Origin: Myxococcales bacterium
Lineage (GTDB): Bacteria > Myxococcota_A > Bradymonadia > UBA4248
Direction of reading: 5' to 3'
DNA: 19,740 nucleotides
Assembly (NCBI GenBank): GCA_004554395.1
Contig: SFMP01000017.1
Coordinates: forward strand, 1 to 19,740
The notes beneath the pieces are model-generated. The model saw nothing but the letters and a program-made list of their open reading frames with translations. It was not told the origin of the DNA and did no database searches. Shown here one piece after another: positions 1 through 7,304 of this stretch (positions are counted from its first letter, which is position 1; the number at the start of each line of letters is the position of its first letter). The position numbers were made by a program, and so were the translations under genes.

Positions 1-658
1 AAATAATCGCGACGGTTCCGACGATAATATCAGCATGAATTTTGGTTGTGAGGGCGAAACCGACGATATTGATATTGTGCGAAAGCGAATTCAACACGCC
101 AAAAATCTCATTGCAACGCTCTTCATATCGCGTGGCACGCCCATGCTACTCGGTGGCGATGAAGTTTGGCGCACACAGCGCGGTAATAATAACGGATTCT
201 GTCAAGACAACGATATTTCGTGGATCGATTGGTCGCATCACGTCCAATCCGACGAAATCATGCGATTTACGAAAGCCATGATTTCTTTGCGCAAGCGATT
301 CAAAGCACTCCATCAGACGACTTTTGCCAATCCACTCAAATGCGCATTTAAGTCCGACAACATCCGCTTCCACGGCGTCGCACTCGAATCCCCCGATTGG
401 GCACCAAATTCCCACTCACTCGCCGTCGAACTCGCCGACGGTCCGCTCGAACCGAGATTTTACATTGCCATGAACGCATGGTCGGAACCGCTACAATTCG
501 AGCTTCCAAAACGCGCTTGGTTCAGCCTCATCGACACCGCTCAAATCACGCCACACGACGTCGAATCCCTCGACACAGCCCCATCTATCAGTGGATCGAG
601 AATCACCGTTCAACCCGATGCCATACGAATTCTCATCTCGACGGGGTGTGCAAAGTAA
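1..658 (+). CDS. glgX: Glycogen debranching enzyme GlgX/isoamylase type, C-terminal part (runs off left edge)
   Basis: The open frame begins before the window (first whole codon at base 2) and gives 218 visible residues. The segment LLGGDEVWRTQRGNNN followed by FCQDNDISWIDW is the conserved C-terminal signature of GlgX/TreX/isoamylase enzymes of family GH13, which cleave alpha-1,6 branches of glycogen or limit dextrin in the cytoplasm. After it comes the C-terminal beta-sandwich typical of the family (FYIAMNAWSEPLQFELP). The catalytic Asp/Glu residues lie upstream, outside the window, so activity cannot be judged here. No other glycogen gene is visible, so the operon context is unknown. The naming as GlgX rather than TreX or isoamylase is by signature only. 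No convincing terminator follows before the next gene. Confidence 0.9.
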   Translation, partial: NNRDGSDDNISMNFGCEGETDDIDIVRKRIQHAKNLIATLFISRGTPMLLGGDEVWRTQRGNNNGFCQDNDISWIDWSHHVQSDEIMRFTKAMISLRKRFKALHQTTFANPLKCAFKSDNIRFHGVALESPDWAPNSHSLAVELADGPLEPRFYIAMNAWSEPLQFELPKRAWFSLIDTAQITPHDVESLDTAPSISGSRITVQPDAIRILISTGCAK

Positions 659-699
659 TCGATCGTGTTTTCATCGCCCCCAACTCGTCATATCCTCGT

Positions 700-728
700 T
701 TGAATCATTTTCAAGATACGTACATATA
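700..728 (+). promoter_or_regulatory. Possible promoter/operator of the DUF3990 module
   Basis: A TTGAAT box at 700-705 and CATATA at 723-728 are separated by 17 bp. A short inverted repeat, TTGAA-tcatt-TTCAA (700-714), overlaps the -35 box. An operator here would fit autoregulation of a toxin-antitoxin-like pair. However, the implied transcription start is almost on the start codon at 739 and downstream of the ribosome binding site AGAGG (728-732), so the box assignment is doubtful. Confidence 0.2.
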
Positions 729-738
729 GAGGTGCGTT

Positions 739-1197
739 ATGGCAAAAACTCTCATCTATCACGGCAGTTATACAGAAATACAGAATCCGAAGATCATCGT
801 CGGTCGACACACAAAGGATTTCGGATTTGGATTTTACTGTACAGTCATCAGAGAACAAGCTGAACGCTGGGCTAAGCGATTTAACACGCCTGTTATCAAC
901 GTTTACTCCGTCTTATTCGACACATCTCTCGATATTCTCGAATTCGAGACGATGACAGATGAGTGGCTCGATTTTATCGCCAACTGCCGATCTGGAACAC
1001 CACACAAATACGACATCGTCATAGGCGCAATGGCAGATGATCAGATCTATAACTACATTGCTGACTATTTAGACGGTGTTCTATCGCGTGACCAATTTTG
1101 GAGTCTTGCTAAATTCAAATACCCAACACATCAAATAGCTTTCTGCTCACAGTGTGCACTCCAATGCCTACATTTTGAAAATTCTATGGAGATTTAA
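739..1197 (+). CDS. DUF3990 family protein, ADP-ribosyltransferase-like fold; probable toxin-type partner
   Basis: The protein has 152 residues. The start is set by AGAGG 6 bp upstream of ATG. It matches my recollection of the DUF3990 family from end to end: LIYHGS near the N-terminus (H8-G9-S10), DFGFGFY at 27-33, EQAERWA at 39-45, a central DEWLDFI (74-80), YDIVIGAMADD (91-101) and a closing THQIAFCS (130-137). The early HG and the later FGxGFYxT resemble the NAD-binding core of the ART superfamily (RES, DarT-like and PARP-like toxins), so ADP-ribosylation or another NAD-consuming reaction is plausible but not shown. It is followed after 2 bp by a small partner gene. Both genes look AT-richer than their neighbours and lie in an orientation island between glgX and a long minus-strand block, which suggests lateral acquisition. 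No signal peptide is seen, so it should be cytoplasmic. Confidence 0.75.
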   Translation: MAKTLIYHGSYTEIQNPKIIVGRHTKDFGFGFYCTVIREQAERWAKRFNTPVINVYSVLFDTSLDILEFETMTDEWLDFIANCRSGTPHKYDIVIGAMADDQIYNYIADYLDGVLSRDQFWSLAKFKYPTHQIAFCSQCALQCLHFENSMEI

Positions 1198-1199
1198 TC

Positions 1200-1655
1200 A
1201 TGCTCGGTAGAGAAGATAAAAAGGCGAATGACCTTTTTTTTACATGTAGCCTCATCGAATACATCGCACGAAAGACGAAGAACAAACCCTCTGATATCGT
1301 CGTAGCATTGGGAACTCAAAACATTCAAAAGATCTACGACCTAGCAGATGTCTATCACTGCGATAATATCGACGACGTAAGCGATAGTTTTATCGAATCG
1401 TGCAATATTAAAAAGGGCGATTTCGACAATGTTGCAGAATGCAAATACACGATACCGACGCATTGGGATATCGGCAAAGTCTATAAACGATTAATCCTCA
1501 TGGTATCGAAAGAACAAAACACCAATATCGTCGAAACGCTCCAAAATGCCTACGCATCTTTCGTTAGCCCCCTCATCGAAGACTACAACAGTAGCTTTTA
1601 CTACGATAATCCACAAACGATATTCCAATCGTATATCGATGGAAAAGTGTATTAG
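1200..1655 (+). CDS. Unnamed partner protein of the DUF3990 gene; probable antitoxin-like
   Basis: The protein has 151 residues. ATG is preceded by GGAG (1188-1191) with an 8-bp spacer, and the gene starts 2 bp after the DUF3990 stop, so the two are surely co-transcribed. I cannot give a named domain. The sequence looks mostly helical: an N-terminal LFFTCSLIEYIARKT helix, a segment IYDLADVYHC at roughly 46-55, the striking YTIPTHWDIGKVYKRLI at roughly 83-99, and a C-terminal helix with FVSPLIEDYNSSFYYDNP. The first half recalls small helical proteins that accompany DUF3990 genes (DUF3791-like). By analogy with toxin-antitoxin layouts it could neutralise the DUF3990 protein, although here it is the second gene. 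An alternative is an accessory that supplies a substrate or target. It ends 26 bp before the convergent minus-strand rRNA methyltransferase gene, with no clear terminator in between. Confidence 0.7.
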   Translation: MLGREDKKANDLFFTCSLIEYIARKTKNKPSDIVVALGTQNIQKIYDLADVYHCDNIDDVSDSFIESCNIKKGDFDNVAECKYTIPTHWDIGKVYKRLILMVSKEQNTNIVETLQNAYASFVSPLIEDYNSSFYYDNPQTIFQSYIDGKVY

Positions 1656-1681
1656 ACATCTGTGCCACGTTCAAAACGATA

Positions 1682-2929
1682 TTATTTAATCGTCAGAAGC
1701 CAAGCTTTCAAGTAACGAGCTTCGGCAAACGATGCGACGTGATCGGCAGGCAGCCCTGTATAATCGATTGCCTCGCGCGTCCGGTGTTTTAGGGCGCGTT
1801 GTACGATTTCTCGGAACTTCTCGGCGCCAATATGCGATGAACACGAGCAACACAAGATTTGCCCCCCCGGTGCAAGACAATCGGCGGCGGCAGCAAACAA
1901 GCGCATATAGGCGCGTTCTGCCGTTGGAATTTGAGCCTGCGAAGAAGCAAAACTCGGCGGATCGGCGATGACGAGGTCGAACGCCATGCGGTGCGATTTG
2001 GCGCGTTCGAGCCATTCATACATATCGCACTTTTCGAGAATGCTCTCGCACGATGCGACGGCTTTATCGTCGGCATTGATGCGAAAATGTTCGGCGACGA
2101 GATCGAGGGCGTGTTTATCGCCATCGAGACTCCAGACGGATTTGGCACCGCCTTTGGCGGCTGCCAGCGAAAAACCACCCGAATAACAGCAAATGTCGAG
2201 GACTTTTTTACCAGCCGATAGCGAACGAACGATTTGTCGGTTTTGCCTTTGATCGAGGAAAAACCCCGTTTTCTGCCCGCGAAAGACTTGCGCACGAAGA
2301 TGCATGCCGTTTTCCATGAAATCGGCATAGGGCGTATCGTCGTTGCTCCCGAGGAGTTGCCCTTCTCGGTAGCCCGCCGCTTCGTAAATCGCACGGCACT
2401 CGCGCCCAAAGCGCAAAACGATGCGGCGCAATGGCACGACATAAGCTTTTCGCGTGATATCGTCGTCGAGCCCAATGACGTCGATCAACATTTGCAAGAA
2501 GCTATCGATATAATTGAGCCAGATCGCCGAATAGACTTTGACAACCCAAGTCCCCGCATACGCATCGATGACGATTCCCGGAAGCCCTTGAGATTCACCG
2601 CTGAGCAAGCGCACACCTGTCGTATCGTTCGACGCAATTCCTTGTTTGCTCAAATACTCTATTGCAGCCCTAAACTTATCGTACATATAAGCTTGATTAA
2701 ATGTACATTTTGAGCCCAATATACGCACGCGTATTGGGCTATAGGCATCGTATAGACCAATAGCAATGCATTTATTGCGTTTTCCATAGATTGCAACGAC
2801 GTCGCCATTGTCGGGCGTCGTATCGAAATGGCAATATTTATCGAATATCCACGGCAATCCACGGCGTATCCGGTATTCACTGTTCTCGTCGATATGGAGC
2901 TTCTTCACTTTCAAATCGATATCGTTCAT
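1682..2929 (-). CDS. RlmI-type class I SAM-dependent rRNA (cytosine-C5) methyltransferase
   Basis: The protein has 415 residues, the usual length for the RlmI/YwbD family. An N-terminal PUA-like RNA-binding domain (about 7-75, with EYRIRRGLPWIF) is followed by the central RlmI-specific domain and the motif GQKTGFFLDQRQNR at 218-231. A Rossmann methyltransferase domain carries motif I VLDICCYSGGFSLAAA (243-258) and catalytic motif IV ADPPSFA (322-328). Family members methylate C5 of a cytosine in 23S rRNA (C1962 in E. coli), but orthologous target identity is inferred. The cysteine needed for C5 chemistry is probably in the ILCCSCSSH segment (358-366). ATG at 2929 has AGGATG upstream. It is the last gene of the minus-strand run, 34 bp after a degenerate methyltransferase gene. 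Confidence 0.88.
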   Translation of the reverse strand: MNDIDLKVKKLHIDENSEYRIRRGLPWIFDKYCHFDTTPDNGDVVAIYGKRNKCIAIGLYDAYSPIRVRILGSKCTFNQAYMYDKFRAAIEYLSKQGIASNDTTGVRLLSGESQGLPGIVIDAYAGTWVVKVYSAIWLNYIDSFLQMLIDVIGLDDDITRKAYVVPLRRIVLRFGRECRAIYEAAGYREGQLLGSNDDTPYADFMENGMHLRAQVFRGQKTGFFLDQRQNRQIVRSLSAGKKVLDICCYSGGFSLAAAKGGAKSVWSLDGDKHALDLVAEHFRINADDKAVASCESILEKCDMYEWLERAKSHRMAFDLVIADPPSFASSQAQIPTAERAYMRLFAAAADCLAPGGQILCCSCSSHIGAEKFREIVQRALKHRTREAIDYTGLPADHVASFAEARYLKAWLLTIK

Positions 2930-2963
2930 TATAATATCATCATCCTACGATATATATATTGTA

Positions 2964-3803
2964 TTATATTTTGCGACACGCCACTGCGAGGCATTCGATC
3001 ACGACTTTTGGGGATTCACCTTGAAAATAATGGTGAAACGAACGAACGACGAGTGTCAACAATTCTCGGGCATCGATTTCCATTCGACGAAGCCCCATGC
3101 ACAAACCGAGAAAATGCGATTCGACGATCGTCGAAAACAGCAACTGTTCGACGCTACCAAACGATAGTTCGACTGAAAAAGTCGATTTCTCGACGACATC
3201 AAATCCGCTTTCGCTCAACGCATCGATGACGTTATTTGGCAACATACACGTCGACAATTCGTCGCAAATTTCTCGTGCGAGATTTGGGTAAAGCCGACTG
3301 AGGCATTCTTCGAAGATATCGAAAAACGCGCTAAACGACCCCGATTTGGGGACGCAACAAACGAATAAGCCATCTGGACGCAAAACGCGGCGATACGATG
3401 GAACGACTTGTTCGAGTCGAAATAGCGTTGCAAGTCCGATTTCCGACACGACACCGTGAAAGATATCGTTGGCGTAATTGAGTGCACTCACTTCTTGCGC
3501 CGAAAAATACAAATTCGCATTTGACTCTGAAACGCAAGATTTTAGAGCTTCGAAGCGCGTATTTTGCTCATCGACTATCATGATCTTGCCGCTATGCGGC
3601 ATGCGAGCGACGATTTCTCGAAGCATGGGCTTCATGCGAAGCTCGGGCAAGAGGATGACAGGAGAAGATTCTTCAAACAGGGGCGAGCACATGGCGAGCA
3701 AGGGAATATCGACGCGTTCTTTCCACGGGGTTTCGACGCACGATGCATCGATGCGCGCCTGGCGCTCTATCCGCTCTGCAAGTTGTGCTCGTCTCGACGA
3801 CAT
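2964..3803 (-). CDS. Methyltransferase-like protein with degenerate SAM-binding motif
   Basis: The protein has 279 residues from ATG at 3803. This start is chosen because AGGTGG lies 5 bp upstream. An in-frame GTG three codons earlier is part of that Shine-Dalgarno sequence. The middle looks like a type 11/BioC-like class I methyltransferase: a hydrophobic strand GKIMIVDEQNTRFEAL where motif I should be, a second strand with SAQEVSALNYAND, a motif-IV-like FHGVVSEIGLATL, and the post-motif helix-strand YRRVLRPDGLFVCCVPKSGSF. The glycine-rich GxGxG loop of motif I is absent, so SAM binding and catalysis are doubtful. It may be a non-catalytic or regulatory relative, possibly acting with the neighbouring RlmI-type enzyme. 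It lies 19 bp after thiL and 34 bp before the rRNA methyltransferase, consistent with one operon. The substrate is unknown. Confidence 0.7.
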   Translation of the reverse strand: MSSRRAQLAERIERQARIDASCVETPWKERVDIPLLAMCSPLFEESSPVILLPELRMKPMLREIVARMPHSGKIMIVDEQNTRFEALKSCVSESNANLYFSAQEVSALNYANDIFHGVVSEIGLATLFRLEQVVPSYRRVLRPDGLFVCCVPKSGSFSAFFDIFEECLSRLYPNLAREICDELSTCMLPNNVIDALSESGFDVVEKSTFSVELSFGSVEQLLFSTIVESHFLGLCMGLRRMEIDARELLTLVVRSFHHYFQGESPKVVIECLAVACRKI

Positions 3804-3822
3804 AACGCCCACCTATGTTCGT

Positions 3823-4821
3823 TTAAGCAAAATGTACAAAACTCGTATTTTTGAGATGTACTTCGTCTCTCCCATCCATCCATCGGATGCCGTTGATGTT
3901 TTTATCACAATGCCCGAGCTGTGTATAGTCCACCTTGTGTTGCTGGCAAATCGATTTCACGGCATCGACGTTCGATTTTGGGATGGCGACGAGCAATGAA
4001 AAATCTTCGCCACCGCAAAGCATCCATCCACGTGGCTGAACGAGTAACTCCCGAGCGAGCGCCGACATCGATTCCGTAGGCTTGAGAACACCGACGTCGA
4101 CGATACCGCCGCAATGACTACTTTCGAGCATGCGCCCCAAATCGGTCATGATGCCATCCGAAACATCCATCATGGCGTGAGCCAATCGCTCTTTTGCAAT
4201 GGCAATGCCGACGTGGCATAGAGCCTTAGGGCGTTTGAATGCATCGAGATAGGGCTTATACGTCGATATGGCGTCGGCAAACATGAGATTTCGACGGCAA
4301 AGTTCGAGCCCTGCCGCCGAATGCCCTATATTGCCCAATACGGCAATGACGTCACCATCGGAGGCACCGCAACGACGCAATACGGGGTAATTGGGCTTTT
4401 TCCCTAACATCGTAATCGAAAACGAAACAACACTGCTTCGCACGACGTCGCCACCGATGAGCCAACAATCATCGAGATTGTGGTCGGCGATGCATTGTTT
4501 AATCGCCAAAATGGCATCGCGAATCGATTCGAAGCCCAAGTCGGGGCGCAAACACAAAGCCAACGTAAAGCCCGATGGCTCTGCGCCCATCGAGGCAACA
4601 TCGCTCAAATTCGCCGTCGTACAACGATATGCGGCATCGGCAAGCGACATCCACGACAAATCGAAGTGGACGCCTTCGACGGCAGCATCGGTCGTTATCA
4701 GATTGAGTCCGTCGCGAAATACGGCGCAATCATCGCCGATACCCAGCGGTGCAATATCGGGGCGCGGCGTAAATATACGCGAAATTTCTTCAATAACTTG
4801 GTTTTCTGTCCACATCGACAT
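3823..4821 (-). CDS. thiL: Thiamine-monophosphate kinase
   Basis: The protein has 332 residues, normal for ThiL, which phosphorylates thiamine monophosphate to the active cofactor thiamine pyrophosphate with ATP in the cytoplasm. The PurM/ThiL-type signatures appear in order: LGIGDDCAV (26-34), TTDAAVEGVHF (43-53), NLSDVASMGA (71-80), the nucleotide loop IGGDVVRS (122-129), MDVSDGIMTDL (218-228) and CGGEDFSLL (269-277). The metal-binding Asp residues in these motifs are all present, so it should be active. ATG at 4821 is followed two codons later by another ATG (4815). Ribosome binding is weak for both, and translation may be helped by coupling because the kinase gene stops only 13 bp upstream. 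No other thiamine gene is in the window, so its place in this operon is probably historical rather than pathway-based. Confidence 0.95.
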   Translation of the reverse strand: MSMWTENQVIEEISRIFTPRPDIAPLGIGDDCAVFRDGLNLITTDAAVEGVHFDLSWMSLADAAYRCTTANLSDVASMGAEPSGFTLALCLRPDLGFESIRDAILAIKQCIADHNLDDCWLIGGDVVRSSVVSFSITMLGKKPNYPVLRRCGASDGDVIAVLGNIGHSAAGLELCRRNLMFADAISTYKPYLDAFKRPKALCHVGIAIAKERLAHAMMDVSDGIMTDLGRMLESSHCGGIVDVGVLKPTESMSALARELLVQPRGWMLCGGEDFSLLVAIPKSNVDAVKSICQQHKVDYTQLGHCDKNINGIRWMDGRDEVHLKNTSFVHFA

Positions 4822-4834
4822 CGTTCACACTATG

Positions 4835-6106
4835 CTAAAGAATGCGTTCCAAACAACGCTTAAAGAAGCCCTCTTTTTTGGGTTGCTCACCCGAGGCGCC
4901 TAGCCGAGATCGGCTTTGTAACGTTGGGGTATTATTCTTGAGCCGTATGCATTGACTTGTGAGCGGTTTTCGCACGACGCGTTCTGCGACGAGTTGCGAC
5001 GAACTCACGCGGCGAATGCCGCGTTGAGATGACGCCGTTCGCATGCGTCCGAGCGAAACATCTGCCGTTCGGCGAACGCCTGCCATGGAATTGCTCTGCG
5101 CGGGCGTAGCAACGCCCGGATCGCTTTGAACCGACGAGCCGAACTGCGCAATCTTAGAGGCTTCTGGTGGCGTCGAACGACGAACCGTCCAGGCGTCTCC
5201 TGCTTCGCGCCGCCGACATTCGATCGGATCCAAAAAGGCTTCCAATGCGGCTGCAAGATCGTTGACGTCGCAATATCGCGATGATGCCTTTTTTTCAACA
5301 CATTTCATAATTATCTCGCGCAAAGCGAGTGGAACTTTTTCTTGAATCGCTGGGAATGGGTTATTGATATGCATCATGGCAACGTCGAGAGCCTTTTTAC
5401 CGCGAAACGGTGCATCGCCCTCGAGCATGGCATACATCACACAACCGAGGGCATAGACGTCGCTACGTCCGTCGAGTTTTTCGCCCTTCGCCTGCTCTGG
5501 GCTCATGTATTCGGGCGTTCCGCAAACGACGCCACCGCGCGTGATTTGCTCGGCGCTCTCGGGACCGCTGACGACTTTTGCCAAGCCGAAATCGACGACT
5601 TTGATGCGAAGATGGGGTCCCGGATTGTGCATGATAAAGATGTTTTCGGGCTTGAGATCGCGATGGATAATCCCCTTCTGATGCGCCTCCGACAAGCTCC
5701 AGCAAACTTGGAGCGCCACGCGCGTCGCCGTAATCGGCGACAATCGGCGTTTAATGCGCATGATTTCTCGTAAGTCCTTGCCGTGAAGCCATTCCATGAC
5801 CAAGAACATAAAACCATCTTCTGTCACACCGTAATCGATGAGCTCGATCGTATTGGGGTGCATGAGCCGCTTAATCGTTCGAACCTCGCGCTTAAACCGT
5901 TCGATCGCCACCGGATCGCGTTGCAACGTCGAACGCATAATCTTGAGCGCAACGAGCTGTTGTTGTTCGAGATCGGTTGCCATATAGACAAATCCCATCC
6001 CGCCGGCGGCGATGAGACGCTCGACGCGGAAACGATCGCCAAAGACGTGCCCACATTGAAAATCCGATGCCGGATCGTGCTCTTCTAAATGTCTAGCCAT
6101 GACCAT
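4835..6106 (-). CDS. Hanks-type serine/threonine protein kinase, soluble
   Basis: The protein has 423 residues. AGGAG (6116-6120) sits 9 bp before ATG. All catalytic elements are present: glycine loop AAGGMGFVY (33-41), ATP-anchoring lysine in VALK (K55), catalytic loop HRDLKPEN (148-155), DFGLA (172-176) and CGTPEYMSPEQ (195-205), then SDVYALG (215-221) and the closing arginine region SSRY. A short insert HNPGPHLR between the catalytic loop and DFG is common in myxobacterial kinases. Residues beyond about 290 form a basic, Ser/Arg-rich low-complexity tail that may be regulatory or autophosphorylated. No transmembrane helix or sensor domain is visible, so it should be cytoplasmic. It heads the probable operon kinase-thiL-methyltransferase-rRNA methyltransferase and lies just downstream of a pseudokinase/SprT pair. 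Substrates are unknown. Confidence 0.95.
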   Translation of the reverse strand: MVMARHLEEHDPASDFQCGHVFGDRFRVERLIAAGGMGFVYMATDLEQQQLVALKIMRSTLQRDPVAIERFKREVRTIKRLMHPNTIELIDYGVTEDGFMFLVMEWLHGKDLREIMRIKRRLSPITATRVALQVCWSLSEAHQKGIIHRDLKPENIFIMHNPGPHLRIKVVDFGLAKVVSGPESAEQITRGGVVCGTPEYMSPEQAKGEKLDGRSDVYALGCVMYAMLEGDAPFRGKKALDVAMMHINNPFPAIQEKVPLALREIIMKCVEKKASSRYCDVNDLAAALEAFLDPIECRRREAGDAWTVRRSTPPEASKIAQFGSSVQSDPGVATPAQSNSMAGVRRTADVSLGRMRTASSQRGIRRVSSSQLVAERVVRKPLTSQCIRLKNNTPTLQSRSRLGASGEQPKKEGFFKRCLERIL

Positions 6107-6126
6107 GATGAACTTCTCCTTCTATA

Positions 6127-6144
6127 CATGCATATCGATGCATG
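6127..6144. promoter_or_regulatory. 18-bp inverted repeat in the leader of the Ser/Thr kinase gene
   Basis: CATGCAT-atcg-ATGCATG is a perfect 7-bp inverted repeat with a 4-bp centre. It lies just downstream of the predicted -10 box, at the expected transcription start and 20 bp before the kinase start codon. It could be a repressor operator or a small 5' leader hairpin near the Shine-Dalgarno sequence. Confidence 0.4.
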
Positions 6145-6148
6145 CAAA

Positions 6149-6176
6149 ATTCTAGGCGCATCATGTCACAGTTCAA
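6149..6176 (-). promoter_or_regulatory. Sigma70-like promoter of the kinase-thiL operon
   Basis: On the minus strand the sequence reads TTGAAC (6176-6171), a 16-bp spacer, then TAGAAT (6154-6149). Both boxes match the housekeeping consensus at 4-5 of 6 positions. It stands in the 124-bp gap between the SprT-like gene and the kinase, which is the only sizeable gap upstream of the four tightly packed genes. Start of transcription would be near 6142. Confidence 0.5.
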
Positions 6177-6230
6177 AATTATTTCAAATTTTTGACTATG
6201 ACTATCATCGGGCTCGAAAACGCTTCGATC

Positions 6231-7292
6231 TCATGGCATATCGACGATCTCGCGCAAATGCTTACAAATCTCTTCGGCTTCGTCTTTGCCCTTAAAACGC
6301 GCTTCGTCGAGCTTAAATTCTGGCGTATGCGTTTTGAAACGACAGTTTTCTTGGCGAGCTCCGTGCTTGATGTGTACCATTTCGTGGAACAATACGAAGC
6401 GCACCGCTAATTCGGGCACGCGCGGATCGTTCAAAATGCGAGAGAGGCAGATGATATCCCAAAAGAAATTATACGACCCGAGCTGGCGATAATTCGGACG
6501 CGTCGTCCACGCTATCATTGGGCGCAAAAGTGCATCGTTAAAATACTCTGCATTGAGCTCGTCGAACATGCGATTGAGGTTATAGACATCGTTAATGCGC
6601 AACGGCGACATGTCGCTATAGACGGCGAGCAATTTTTGAGCTTGCGTCGTTTGGGCATATTTTTCGGCAATTTTACGCGATTGAAGATTTTTTTGGACGA
6701 TTGCCGCAAACAGGGCATTCCAAATCTTCGGGCCGGCCGAAAGATAAAAGAAATTGACTTGTATACTCGTGATGGGCCGCGTTTTATCGCCGTGTACGCG
6801 CCAACGATCTTTCGAAAAGATGAATTCAAACGTCACCGACTGCGGTGCAATCCCAGCGAGTTCGGCAGCGCGAGCGGCATAAAAAAAGCCATTGACGAAG
6901 ACTTGATAATTGTCGACATCGTTGCGACGCACGAGGCTCGGGTCTTTGCCTAAACTCGTATCGACGCCCGGATAAAACTTGGGCCAATGCTCTGGAATGG
7001 CGGCATTTTCGGGTGCGGTGACGTCTTCGACGTCGAAAAACGTCGACGCGCCTGCCGGGGTTCGCTTGCCTTGGGCGACGATCCAACGACATGCACGATA
7101 AATCGCACTTTCGGCGATCTTCGGCTTCGAAACGCGATAGAGCGCACTTTTTTCGAGTCTTTGGACGTTTTCGACGCGATTCCACATGTCGATCCGAACG
7201 AAATCGCGCGGCTCAACTTTGTCGACAGCACACCGCCATAGCGTGCGATTGACTTCGCGCCAAAACTTTGAAAAAGCCGTGAGATCGCTCAT
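6231..7292 (-). CDS. SprT-like zinc metalloprotease family protein
   Basis: The protein has 353 residues. The C-terminal third (about 240-353) looks like the SprT/Spartan-like domain: MFDELNAEYFNDALLRPMIAW, then the zinc helix FHEMVHIKHG with ligands H303 and H307 and catalytic E304, and a third probable ligand H322 in THTPEF, followed by a helix. This resembles proteases that act on DNA-protein crosslinks, or minor zinc peptidases of bacteria whose substrates are unknown. The N-terminal 230 residues (with ENVQRLEKSALYRVSKPK and a VTFEFIFSKDRW strand) are not recognised. The CxxC zinc ribbon of Spartan-type proteins is absent. No signal peptide is visible. The gene starts 12 bp after the pseudokinase stop and 124 bp before the kinase gene, so it is probably co-transcribed with the pseudokinase. 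Being a protease is likely, but the role is open. Confidence 0.75.
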   Translation of the reverse strand: MSDLTAFSKFWREVNRTLWRCAVDKVEPRDFVRIDMWNRVENVQRLEKSALYRVSKPKIAESAIYRACRWIVAQGKRTPAGASTFFDVEDVTAPENAAIPEHWPKFYPGVDTSLGKDPSLVRRNDVDNYQVFVNGFFYAARAAELAGIAPQSVTFEFIFSKDRWRVHGDKTRPITSIQVNFFYLSAGPKIWNALFAAIVQKNLQSRKIAEKYAQTTQAQKLLAVYSDMSPLRINDVYNLNRMFDELNAEYFNDALLRPMIAWTTRPNYRQLGSYNFFWDIICLSRILNDPRVPELAVRFVLFHEMVHIKHGARQENCRFKTHTPEFKLDEARFKGKDEAEEICKHLREIVDMP

Positions 7293-7304
7293 ATTCGCCT
7301 ACAT

